Source: Legionella quinlivanii
GTDB lineage: Bacteria; Pseudomonadota; Gammaproteobacteria; Legionellales; Legionellaceae
NCBI RefSeq assembly: GCF_003265995.1
Contig: NZ_MVJN01000004.1
Span: 283,121 to 347,120, forward strand
Length of the DNA stretch: 64,000 bases
Direction of reading: 5' to 3'
A program made the position numbers and the translations under genes. Under the pieces are notes generated by a model. That model was not told the DNA's origin and ran no database searches. It saw nothing but the letters and a program-made list of their open reading frames with translations. Positions 16,997 through 25,265 of the stretch are shown here, piece after piece (within the stretch, counting starts at the first letter, position 1; each line of letters starts with the position of its first letter).

Positions 16997-17383
16997 CTAA
17001 TCCAGATTAATTGTATAGGAATGAGAACCCGTTCCATCATAAATCGTATCGATATAGCGAATACCCGTACAGGACGCCTTAACCGTTGGATGATTAATAA
17101 ACGGCCCATCCTTGATGTCTAACAAACACCAATGATGACTATCGTATGCAACCGTGACATGGGCGAAACCGCTTTGACATTGCGAGCCATCCTGTATTTC
17201 AAAACTGCGGGGGCCAACTGGAGTTAAAACCACCTCTGCATCATGATGAGTCTCTACAATAGCAATGCCTGGATGACTGATATCACTTAAACGAAAGTAA
17301 TCTTTATAGTTACACCAGGTCAGTTCTCCAGCATGAGCAGTGGTCATTAGACTGCTTGCAGCAAGTATTAGCCATTTCTTCAT
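16997..17383 (-). CDS. Small secreted cysteine-containing protein
   Basis: A 128-residue protein with a signal peptide ending in TTAHA, giving a mature product of about 110 residues beginning GELTWCNYKD. It has four cysteines after the signal, enough for two disulfides in the periplasm or outside. No family recognised; the mature part looks beta-rich. It stands alone between two repeats. Confidence 0.6.
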   Translation of the reverse strand: MKKWLILAASSLMTTAHAGELTWCNYKDYFRLSDISHPGIAIVETHHDAEVVLTPVGPRSFEIQDGSQCQSGFAHVTVAYDSHHWCLLDIKDGPFINHPTVKASCTGIRYIDTIYDGTGSHSYTINLD

Positions 17384-17478
17384 TGTAAATATCCTTATTG
17401 GTAAAACAGATTTGGATTATATTGGATACACTTGTGGAAACAAGCAAAGATTTCTGCGGGATAACCTCTGGAACTCCA

Positions 17479-17572
17479 AGGTACGTCATCCTGAACGCAG
17501 TGAAGGATCTCCCGAATCTAGCTCAGCTCTAAGCAGTTTGAGATCCTTCGCTACGCTCAGGATGACGTACCT
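17479..17572. repeat. Palindromic repeat family A, copy 1 (94 bp)
   Basis: Near-perfect long palindrome bounded by AGGTACGTCATCCTGA and its complement, with inner blocks GAAGGATCTC and GAGATCCTTC around a central CTCAG. Copies 2 and 3 lie at 20278-20366 and 47646-47733, and a partial form at about 18631-18660. It has no ORF and looks like a REP or MITE. Confidence 0.75.
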
Positions 17573-17648
17573 CGAAGTAACTAATTTGAATTTGAAGAGG
17601 CAGCTTATCAAGACATTGAGTAGTCTCGATAAGCGTGAAGGATCTGGT

Positions 17649-18506
17649 TTATTTAACCACTTGTATTTGCATTAAATCTTTGTCCGATGATTTATCCTGA
17701 ACTTCTTCTACACTTGCTTTCGATTTGGCTTTGAAGAATGGCAGGCAGCTTAACAAAGGATTCGATTTTTTCTTTTCAGGTAACTCTGTTTTTTCGTTTT
17801 TCAGTACAGGCGGTAAATCCAGCTTGCCAAATTTTTTTGCATCTGAATTTTGCAGTAACAGATTCTGAATTTTGTAAGAGTTTGGAAAAACCGCCTGTGC
17901 ATCAACGCCCTTCTTAAGCGATACCATTACCCAGTTTGAGCCGTCAGGGGAACGTAATTTATCGAGCGAACCGGCGGCGGTTAAATTATAATCACCTTTA
18001 AGAATGTGCTTTTGTTTGGAGGCACGTAATTCAGCTTCAAAAAAATCCAGGGTGTTGCCGCTCAACAATAAGTAGTTACCATTGTCAGGGGAAATCGGTT
18101 TTTGTTTATGTAAACCAGACTGATAATAATTCGCAACTGATTTATAGAGAGCACTAAAAGCTTCTGCTTCTTCCTGTGTCTTAAATAAAACCCCTTTGCG
18201 ACCCTCTGTTTCTTCATCCGTACACAGCCAGAAAGCGCTCTTTTGGTGGTCTGAAGATTCCTCAGCATCAATGGAGGAGTTGAATTGGCCGTGTTTTCCA
18301 GAGCCAACTCTGAGCTCTGCGTTAGCCGCTAATTTTATACTGTCGAATTTATCTGATTTTTCAACTACTAAAGGAAGAACGATGTTTGCTCCAGCGATTA
18401 ATATTGATTCATTAGGAGCTTTCGTTTCCACTTGTGGCAAACCTAATCTAAGCGCTGTATTTTCTTGCAGCCATTTATCGGATACTGAAACGGGTTTTAT
18501 AAACAT
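17649..18506 (-). CDS. Orphan protein, candidate effector
   Basis: A 285-residue soluble protein without a recognised family. It opens with an aliphatic, beta-rich segment (SILIAGANIVLPLVVEK), has a mixed middle (GNYLLLSGNTLDFFEAELRA), and ends in a Lys/Ser-rich tail. A short CLPFF motif before a basic cluster near residue 255 might touch membrane. No signal peptide. It is monocistronic and flanked by palindromic repeats. Confidence 0.55.
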   Translation of the reverse strand: MFIKPVSVSDKWLQENTALRLGLPQVETKAPNESILIAGANIVLPLVVEKSDKFDSIKLAANAELRVGSGKHGQFNSSIDAEESSDHQKSAFWLCTDEETEGRKGVLFKTQEEAEAFSALYKSVANYYQSGLHKQKPISPDNGNYLLLSGNTLDFFEAELRASKQKHILKGDYNLTAAGSLDKLRSPDGSNWVMVSLKKGVDAQAVFPNSYKIQNLLLQNSDAKKFGKLDLPPVLKNEKTELPEKKKSNPLLSCLPFFKAKSKASVEEVQDKSSDKDLMQIQVVK

Positions 18507-18819
18507 AGATATCTTTCCAAAATTACAAAGGCACCCATTATATCACCAAAAAGAGCAAAATATCTACATCATGGTGATTTAACATTCCAATGCACCATTT
18601 ATATTTAAACCCCGCTCGTAACTCCCCACATCATCCCGAGCACAGCGAGGGATCTCCCTGCAGTTGCACAATATTCACATGATCGTATGAATGATAGCTG
18701 GAAACCAGGTATATTAAAAATAAATCGCAATTATTTCACTCGATTGAGTGAAATATTCATTATTAGCGCTATAATCAATGATATATTACTGAAAATTCAC
18801 TCGCTATGATGAAAAAAAT
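18507..18819. other. Intergenic region: partial repeat and hipBA control region
   Basis: No gene seen. It contains a degenerate half copy of repeat family A at about 18631-18660 and, next to hipB, the operator and promoter described separately. Confidence 0.5.
18733..18775 (+). promoter_or_regulatory. hipBA operator and -10 element
   Basis: ATTTCACTC (18733-18741) and GAGTGAAAT (18746-18754) form a perfect 9-base inverted repeat with a 4-base centre. A TATAAT at 18770-18775 follows, and a lone half site TTCACTC lies at about 18796. This is the expected layout for HipB autorepression. Confidence 0.6.
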
Positions 18820-19056
18820 ATGAAACATCCCCATACACTAACCATAGGCCTGGCAATCGAAACAGAAAGGAAGCGAAGAAGGCTTACCCAAACCCGCCTG
18901 GCTGAATTATCCAATACCAGCATTAATTTTGTGAGCCAGATAGAAAGGGGGAAAGCTACGGCACAAATTGGCAAGGTGATTAATGTTCTGCAAATTCTAG
19001 GCTTACAGCTCGCCATAGAGAAAGGCTCTGCTGGAGTGGTTAATCATAATGAATGA
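18820..19056 (+). CDS. hipB: HipB-like antitoxin/repressor
   Basis: A 78-residue Xre-type helix-turn-helix protein (RLTQTRLAELSNTSINFVSQIERGKATAQIGKVINVLQILG). Such proteins bind their operator as dimers and hold HipA inactive. ATG codons slightly upstream (18806, 18809) are out of frame, so 18820 is the start. It overlaps hipA by 8 bases. The short length, with almost nothing after the HTH, is usual for HipB. Confidence 0.87.
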   Translation: MKHPHTLTIGLAIETERKRRRLTQTRLAELSNTSINFVSQIERGKATAQIGKVINVLQILGLQLAIEKGSAGVVNHNE

Positions 19057-20236
19057 TTTCAAGAACATTAATAAGCTGATTATCTATAAAAATCTGGATC
19101 CGGCCGGGATTTTGCAAAGAACGCCGCAGGGTTGTGAATTTCATCTTTACCCTGATTATATTAAAACCAGTAAACTGCCCTATTTTTCATATTGTATTCC
19201 TAATAATTCACCCAATATACTCATCAGCGGTGATAACTTGCCTCCTTTTTTTGCAGGTCTTCTGCCTGAAGGAAGACGGTTAAATGCACTCATCAGCAAA
19301 GTGAAAACCTCTAGTGATGATTTGTTTTCTTTGTTTGCGGCAGTGGGTACTGACTGCATTGGTGATATTTACGTTGGAGATCCTTTACCTGCGAAAATAA
19401 AAGAACAACCCAAGTTAGATGAAGTAAATTTCTACGCTTATTTTGAAGCGTTGTTAGACCCCTCGAATTCAATATTAGACAACAACTCATTAGCCGGAGT
19501 TCAGGAAAAAATTTCAGCCTCCATGATTAGTTTTCCACTGAATATTGCAAGAAAAAATAAATCCTATATTTTAAAACTGAATCCAAAAGATAAAAATAAC
19601 TTAATTCAAAATGAATTACATTGCCTCCAGTTAGCAAAAAAGTGTGGTTTTACAGTTCCGAAGGCTAAAATAGTTATTGATAAGGATGGCAATTACGGAT
19701 TATTAATAGAGCGATTTGACAGGATAAACCAGCAGAAACTACATCAGGAAGACGCGTGCCAATTTTTAAATCGCTATCCTGCGGATAAATATCGTATTAG
19801 CATTAATCAAATAGCAGACGCCTTACTACACATAACGAATGCACCTCAGCTTGAAATTTTAAATTTACTTTGCCAATACGCATTTTCCTATCTTATTTGT
19901 AATGGTGATTTACATGCTAAAAATATCAGTTTGCAGACACTTGAGGACGGGATCATTACACTAACACCCCTTTATGATTTAATTTGTACAGCTATTTATA
20001 GTGATTTCAGAATGGCTATCAAAATTGATGGACGTGATGATAATATAAAAAGAAAAACATTTATCACTTTTGCTGAACGATATAATATAAGTAAAAAAGC
20101 AATTAATTCCGCAATTGATACACTTCTTGAGCGATTTATAAGGCATCATGAGTGCTTATATTTAATCGAAATGCCTGAAAAGAAGAAAAATTTACTAAAT
20201 CAGATGATTAGTAGAAGAGTAAATGATTTAGTCTGA
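19049..20236 (+). CDS. hipA: HipA-like serine/threonine kinase toxin
   Basis: A 395-residue toxin kinase; characterised HipA proteins phosphorylate glutamyl-tRNA synthetase and induce dormancy. Seen here: the N-subdomain motif FFAGLLPEGRR (about 67-77), the loop SLAGVQEK with Ser147 (equivalent to the regulatory autophosphorylated Ser of E. coli HipA), the ATP-site strand YILKL, the catalytic loop NGDLHAKNIS, and a metal-binding Asp in PLYDLICT. All key residues are present, so it should be active. Because the N-subdomain is fused, this is a two-gene HipBA system rather than a split HipBST system. Confidence 0.9.
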   Translation: MNDFKNINKLIIYKNLDPAGILQRTPQGCEFHLYPDYIKTSKLPYFSYCIPNNSPNILISGDNLPPFFAGLLPEGRRLNALISKVKTSSDDLFSLFAAVGTDCIGDIYVGDPLPAKIKEQPKLDEVNFYAYFEALLDPSNSILDNNSLAGVQEKISASMISFPLNIARKNKSYILKLNPKDKNNLIQNELHCLQLAKKCGFTVPKAKIVIDKDGNYGLLIERFDRINQQKLHQEDACQFLNRYPADKYRISINQIADALLHITNAPQLEILNLLCQYAFSYLICNGDLHAKNISLQTLEDGIITLTPLYDLICTAIYSDFRMAIKIDGRDDNIKRKTFITFAERYNISKKAINSAIDTLLERFIRHHECLYLIEMPEKKKNLLNQMISRRVNDLV

Positions 20237-20277
20237 ACAGGATGCTCTAAAGTTTTTTTTCAATCAAATCGTCTTAA

Positions 20278-20366
20278 CGTCATCCTGAACGAAGTGAAGG
20301 ATCTCCTGAATCTGGCTCAGTTCCAAGCAGTTTGAGATCCTTCGCTACGCTCAGGATGACATACCT
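20278..20366. repeat. Palindromic repeat family A, copy 2
   Basis: CGTCATCCTGAACGAAGTGAAGG at the left pairs with CCTTCGCTACGCTCAGGATGAC at the right; the centre (CTGGCTCAGTTCCAAGCAG) closely matches copy 3 in inverted orientation. It fills most of the gap after hipA. Confidence 0.75.
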
Positions 20367-20468
20367 GGGGAGTAACGTTTTTTTCGACACTGACCTCTTG
20401 CCTGATTAATTTAATAATAACTTAAGCATTTAATTCTACAATACCAATTTATTCATTCAGGTAAAGTT

Positions 20469-21314
20469 GTGCAAACAAGAATATTATGGCGCTCAGATAC
20501 TCGACCTTTTGCTGAGAATTTTGAGGGGTTTTATCCCAGGGAAGCGATCGATGAGCAGTTTCATTCCAGATGGTGGTTAAAATCCATACGATCAAGGTCT
20601 GACGCAGATACCTATCCTTATGCCTATTCTGTTGAGGCAATTCAACAAAAATGTGTGTGCATGAGCTTCAATATGAATAGTGCCGCGATGTTCCCTTTAG
20701 GAAATGCCAGGGAAAGAAAAAGTTATTTATACGCTATTGTAATGCCAGAGCCGATCAAATTGGCTATGAATTGCATGCCCATTACGAATCAAAGCATTTG
20801 TTATCCTATAGTGAATAATGCACTCGATCTACATTCCTTTCAGACGCAATTAGCTATTTATAATTCTACAAATACTGAAATACCTCCTGATTACAAAATG
20901 GCCTCTTGCCAAACCCTTTCTGCTTATGAATGTATCGCCACGCATGTGCCCGCTTCAAATATTGTTTGCGGAGTTGAAATCACACAGCATAAGCCAATAA
21001 AAGAAACATTCGGGTTTTCAACGCTGGTTACAAGCAGTTTCACGATTAATGGAGAAATTGTATTTAATCCAAACTTCAGGCAAGAACAAAAGATAGTAGC
21101 CTCTGATTTAGAAAATAAACCTGCCGTAGAAGTTATCGATTATTCCGATGACGTTAATACAATCACCTCTTGCATTAAAGACGCTCAGCGGCAATTATTT
21201 TTCACACCTAAAACCATGTATTCCCTGGGAGGGAAAACGATTAAAAATTTAAATTTTATTCCAGAAAAAACCGATGAAGAGGACCGCGAGAGATATCGCT
21301 TGCTAGAACTCTGA
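20469..21314 (+). CDS. Pertussis-toxin-like ADP-ribosyltransferase, candidate effector
   Basis: Predicted transfer of ADP-ribose from NAD+ to a host protein. The N-terminus ILWRSDTRPF...GF (Arg8, Asp10, Arg12) closely follows the pertussis toxin S1 opening YRYDSRPPEDVFQNGF. A cysteine/Ser-rich strand at 61-72 sits where the STS motif lies, followed by SYLYAIV, equivalent to the S1 strand GYIYEV. SAYECIATHVPASNI (Glu154) matches S1's QSEYLAHRRIPPENI, which carries the catalytic glutamate. The remaining C-terminal half is unrecognised. Start GTG at 20469 with AGG upstream. No signal peptide, so type IV secretion is the likely export route. Family assignment is by motif; target unknown. Confidence 0.72.
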   Translation: MQTRILWRSDTRPFAENFEGFYPREAIDEQFHSRWWLKSIRSRSDADTYPYAYSVEAIQQKCVCMSFNMNSAAMFPLGNARERKSYLYAIVMPEPIKLAMNCMPITNQSICYPIVNNALDLHSFQTQLAIYNSTNTEIPPDYKMASCQTLSAYECIATHVPASNIVCGVEITQHKPIKETFGFSTLVTSSFTINGEIVFNPNFRQEQKIVASDLENKPAVEVIDYSDDVNTITSCIKDAQRQLFFTPKTMYSLGGKTIKNLNFIPEKTDEEDRERYRLLEL

Positions 21315-21436
21315 TTAGCTTCCATCGCGAGGGATCAACTCTCTTAAACCAGGATTAGGCTACCACCTCGCGCATTCCTATTTTATACTATGGAGCTTAA
21401 CGCTTATTTTTGACTATAACTTGCGCAGGAAACACA

Positions 21437-22750
21437 ATGACCGGTCAATCCGATACCCCTGAACTTCTTAAAATACCCAATTCTTTCTATGTACAAAATG
21501 TTCCTTTCGATCTAGAAACCGTTCGGACTCTTGCACATACCTGTAAGAAATTTTCTATTTTTCGACAAAAAAATTCTTACAGGGATGCCTATGCTCTAAT
21601 GAATTGTTTTGTTGAGGGAAATTATGATAGAGCAGAAAAAATTGTAATAGAAAATCCTGATGCAATGTTTACGCAGGTTAATTTTCATTTTAAGCTTCGA
21701 ACTGATAACAAAGAAGCTCCTGATTTGGAAAAATCCGTGTTCTGCTCTAAATATACCAGCCCCTTGCAATATGCTCTGGAAATTAATCATGAGCGCATGC
21801 TGGCTATTTTTGAAAGCCACACAAAAGATAAACCTGAAACCAGGGAAAAATTTGAAAATTGCAAGAAGCAGTTTCCACCATTAGATATCTATCGACTACT
21901 GGATCGAGTCGCGCATGCGGATTACGCAGAAGCGGAAAAATTAGCCAAAGCAAACCCTGATTTAATCTTACAACATGCTATTTATTACAGCAACACGCAA
22001 ATTATAGAAGGAATCCCTGAGGGATCTGATCCCAAATTCATTTATGGACCTGCAACGGCAGAATATATCAGCCCATTGAAATTAGCTTTTAAAAACTATG
22101 ATAGTTATATGTGGACAATGTTTTCGGCATTGACTGACAATCAGGAGCAATTTAACCAGCAAATAAAAGAACAACAGGAACATTATAATATTAAGCCTTT
22201 ATTAAAAGCTTATGACAATTACTTAGCTCTCTTTGGCGAATACGTTAAAGCATGCAGCAACGGCAATCTGCAAGCAGCAGAAGAAGAAGAGTTCTGCGAA
22301 AGATTGAATAGTGCATTTAACAAGGTGGGCGAAGAGCAAAAGAAAATGCCTCGTCATATGTTATTAGAAATATTTCGCCCTACACTTCCAAAAGATGACG
22401 CAGTTGAGGATAACGCTGCAATAATTTTTTCCCCCTCTTTTGTTTGGAATGCGCGTCACGATTTTAGCATCACAAAAAATGAGCGCCCTCCTCTTCAGTA
22501 TATAGGCTTCTTTGAGCAGTGCTTTACCGAAATGGAGAGAGCTCTGCCTTTTCTTGGCATGGGGGCTAGCATTGCCAGAGGAGACACGATAGAGGGTGCG
22601 TTCCTATGTGAACGGTTTTGGCCAGCAATTACCGATCGCAATAATTTCTCAAGACTGTATGATACAAGAGTTAAAGAATTCAAGGATGAATTATTAGCGG
22701 CTTTAGAAAAAACTGATTCTCATTCTTTACTAAGCTTGAACATGAGGTAG
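21437..22750 (+). CDS. F-box-like / ankyrin-like protein, candidate effector
   Basis: I start it at ATG 21437, which has AGGA 8 bases upstream; an in-frame TTG at 21410 has no such site. The N-terminus (IPNSFY...DLETVRTLAHTCKKFSIF) resembles an F-box. Two ankyrin-like units follow, of a type common in Legionella effectors: EGNYDRAEKIVIENPDAMF with SPLQYALEINHERMLAIF, and HADYAEAEKLAKANPDLIL with SPLKLAFKNYDSYMWTMF. An acidic run AAEEEEF lies near residue 290. F-box plus ankyrin is the layout of the AnkB effector, which recruits host ubiquitin ligase. The F-box call is weak; the ankyrin-like module is better supported. Confidence 0.6.
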   Translation: MTGQSDTPELLKIPNSFYVQNVPFDLETVRTLAHTCKKFSIFRQKNSYRDAYALMNCFVEGNYDRAEKIVIENPDAMFTQVNFHFKLRTDNKEAPDLEKSVFCSKYTSPLQYALEINHERMLAIFESHTKDKPETREKFENCKKQFPPLDIYRLLDRVAHADYAEAEKLAKANPDLILQHAIYYSNTQIIEGIPEGSDPKFIYGPATAEYISPLKLAFKNYDSYMWTMFSALTDNQEQFNQQIKEQQEHYNIKPLLKAYDNYLALFGEYVKACSNGNLQAAEEEEFCERLNSAFNKVGEEQKKMPRHMLLEIFRPTLPKDDAVEDNAAIIFSPSFVWNARHDFSITKNERPPLQYIGFFEQCFTEMERALPFLGMGASIARGDTIEGAFLCERFWPAITDRNNFSRLYDTRVKEFKDELLAALEKTDSHSLLSLNMR

Positions 22751-22843
22751 CGAATAAGAACTTGTTTTTTTCAGCATTTTAATTCAGGCTCTGCTTTAAT
22801 TTAAATAACTGAAAGGCATTATCGTTTCATCTAAGGGAATGAT

Positions 22844-25063
22844 ATGGATATAGTTATTGTTGGAGGCGGCGCATCCGGTATTGCCGCTGCTTTCACTTTA
22901 GCCAATGAAAACCACAATGTGACTATCATTGAAGAACTCGAGCATCTGGGTGGGCATTGCTTTGGAGTGAAAGTATCTGATAAGCAGGGCCAGTCCTGGG
23001 TTCTGGACGCCGGCGTGACTGATTTTAACCAGGATCAATTTCATCATTTCAAACAATTTATCGATTTTTTCAAGATCCCTTATCATCCTATCAATCAAAG
23101 CCTGGCGATCATAGATGAACGCAATAACCTGGTGTTTGCCAATATTGACGGTACGGTCTTCATCCGAAAAGATTGCCCTCTTGACCAGGAAGTCTATTTA
23201 AACGAAATCAATCGTTTCCGCATGGAAAGTCTGGAATTTCTGTTGAGCAATCCAGATTCAGAAATTTCCCTGGGTAATTATCTTAAGAACCAATCTTACA
23301 GCAAAATTTTTAGTGAAGAATATATTTATCCAAGAGCAACAGCCTGCTTTCAGGTTCCCAATAGTAATCCTGAAAATTATCGTTTGATTCCATTACTTCA
23401 GTTTTGGCAAATTCACGGGATTATTGGTTCCACTGGGAAACGTATGGCTTTAAATGACGGGATGTTTAGTTATACTGAAGTATTCAAAAACTGGTTTATT
23501 AAAAAAAACAGCAATAATCGGATCATGCTTAAGAAACGAGTTCTAGGAATTGCTCGTCATGGTCATAAAATTTCTATTCGGGCAAGCAGTAACTCCGGAG
23601 AAAATATATCACTGACTTTTGATCATGTAATCATCAGCATTAATCCATACCACGCCATCAGTCTTTTTGAAGATGCGAAAAAATATGAAAAGAATTTACT
23701 AGTCAATTTTCCCTGGCAGCGGGCGACATTCACTATTCATAGCGATAGCAGTATCATGCCAAAAGAAAAAGCACATTGGGGAGGATATAATTGCCTGTAT
23801 GCTCCAGAGTCCTCAACTATTTTAAGACCCACTATTACTTTTTATATCAATAAAATTAAAAATCTCCCTGCACAGATTCCAGATGTTTTCCTGACACTTA
23901 ATCCATTCAAACAAATTGATCCAGATAAAATCTATCAGCAGAAGTTTTATATTCACCCTTCGATGATCCATTCCAGCCAAATCAGCAGGCAGTATATAAA
24001 TGAAATTCAAGGTGAAAATAATACCTGGTACTGTGGTTCCTATCTCATACCTCCCCACGTACATGAGTCTGCATTTATTAGTGGAATTGAAGTAGCTAAC
24101 AAGCTCTTGCAAAGCGTAAAAATCCCAACAGATTTAAGAAATAAATCCAACTATAATTCATTGTATTTTAGTGATTTCATTGAAAAATTAACTGTCTTTT
24201 CTGGTCTTGATCCGATTATATTTCATGATATTGGTCTAATATCAACGATTGAATCATTTCCAGCGAACACTTGTATATTTAAGCAATATACCCCAGCAGA
24301 TGGAATGTACATCATTATTACGGGTGAAGTTACGATTGCAGCTCAATCCAGTATGAAGGTAGTTGCAACCCTTGGCGCGGGAGAACTATTTGGAGAGCTT
24401 GGCATTTTAGCCAATATCCCAAGAACGGCAAGTGCCATTGCCAAAACCGATAGCCAGGTATTTTTTATTCAAAAAAATATCCTGGATGCGATTTTCAATC
24501 ATTCCAACTATTCAGCATTTATATTCACCCAAAGAATCATCAACTATGTGGCACAGCACATTGAACAAACCTGCTGCAAACTTAATTTCACACCCATAAT
24601 AAACAAGGAATCGGGGCGCCCAAAGGCATTTGATGTTCTGAGCAGCAGACAAAAAGCCCGTGTAGGATCTTTCGATATATTTTCTTTATTACCAGAGCAG
24701 TATAAACAAGATTATTTAAAAAAAATCAGCTTTTATCATTATGATAAAAACTCCGATATACCTATAACAATTACTAATCAATTCTTGCTGATAATGATTG
24801 AGGGAGAGGCACAGATTTTAGTAGACAAGGACAATCAGGAGACATCAATTATTAAAATCAGCTCTGGGGAAATAATAAATCCCTGGGTTGTTTCGGATAT
24901 CCACATAAACTGTTTTAAAATAATCCCAACTAAAAAAATCTTTTTTGCAGCCCTTTCACCAGAGTGTCTCAACTATTCTAAATTTACAGACCTTGTTATT
25001 TCCGTTTATAAAAAAATCAAAATTAAACTCGCTGAACTACAAAATCGCATCAATGAATTGTAA
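22844..25063 (+). CDS. FAD-dependent oxidoreductase fused to two cyclic-nucleotide-binding domains
   Basis: A 739-residue fusion. The N-terminus has the dinucleotide fold MDIVIVGGGASGIAAAF (Gly7, 9, 12) with HLGGHC, typical of amine-oxidase-like flavoproteins, and the oxidoreductase part runs to about residue 430. A cNMP-binding domain then spans about 450-570, with the phosphate cassette FGELGILANIPRTASA near 515, including the Arg that holds the cyclic phosphate. A second, degenerate domain without that cassette follows at about 620-705 (IMIEGEAQILVDKDNQ). The second messenger probably gates the flavoenzyme. Monocistronic; substrate unknown. No membrane segment. Confidence 0.8.
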   Translation: MDIVIVGGGASGIAAAFTLANENHNVTIIEELEHLGGHCFGVKVSDKQGQSWVLDAGVTDFNQDQFHHFKQFIDFFKIPYHPINQSLAIIDERNNLVFANIDGTVFIRKDCPLDQEVYLNEINRFRMESLEFLLSNPDSEISLGNYLKNQSYSKIFSEEYIYPRATACFQVPNSNPENYRLIPLLQFWQIHGIIGSTGKRMALNDGMFSYTEVFKNWFIKKNSNNRIMLKKRVLGIARHGHKISIRASSNSGENISLTFDHVIISINPYHAISLFEDAKKYEKNLLVNFPWQRATFTIHSDSSIMPKEKAHWGGYNCLYAPESSTILRPTITFYINKIKNLPAQIPDVFLTLNPFKQIDPDKIYQQKFYIHPSMIHSSQISRQYINEIQGENNTWYCGSYLIPPHVHESAFISGIEVANKLLQSVKIPTDLRNKSNYNSLYFSDFIEKLTVFSGLDPIIFHDIGLISTIESFPANTCIFKQYTPADGMYIIITGEVTIAAQSSMKVVATLGAGELFGELGILANIPRTASAIAKTDSQVFFIQKNILDAIFNHSNYSAFIFTQRIINYVAQHIEQTCCKLNFTPIINKESGRPKAFDVLSSRQKARVGSFDIFSLLPEQYKQDYLKKISFYHYDKNSDIPITITNQFLLIMIEGEAQILVDKDNQETSIIKISSGEIINPWVVSDIHINCFKIIPTKKIFFAALSPECLNYSKFTDLVISVYKKIKIKLAELQNRINEL

Positions 25064-25265
25064 ATATATTTAACCATGAAAATTTACTTTTTTTACAATT
25101 ATCCAATTAAATCTCACAAAAAATTTATTCTTAATAATTTCATAATATCTGTGGTAGTATAATTCTCAAAAGCTATTTAATGCAGCTGAATACATAGTGC
25201 TGCAGTACCAGCATTTAACCCGGCTTTAAATTATAATGGCCAACTAATTTTTTTGAGAATGAAGT

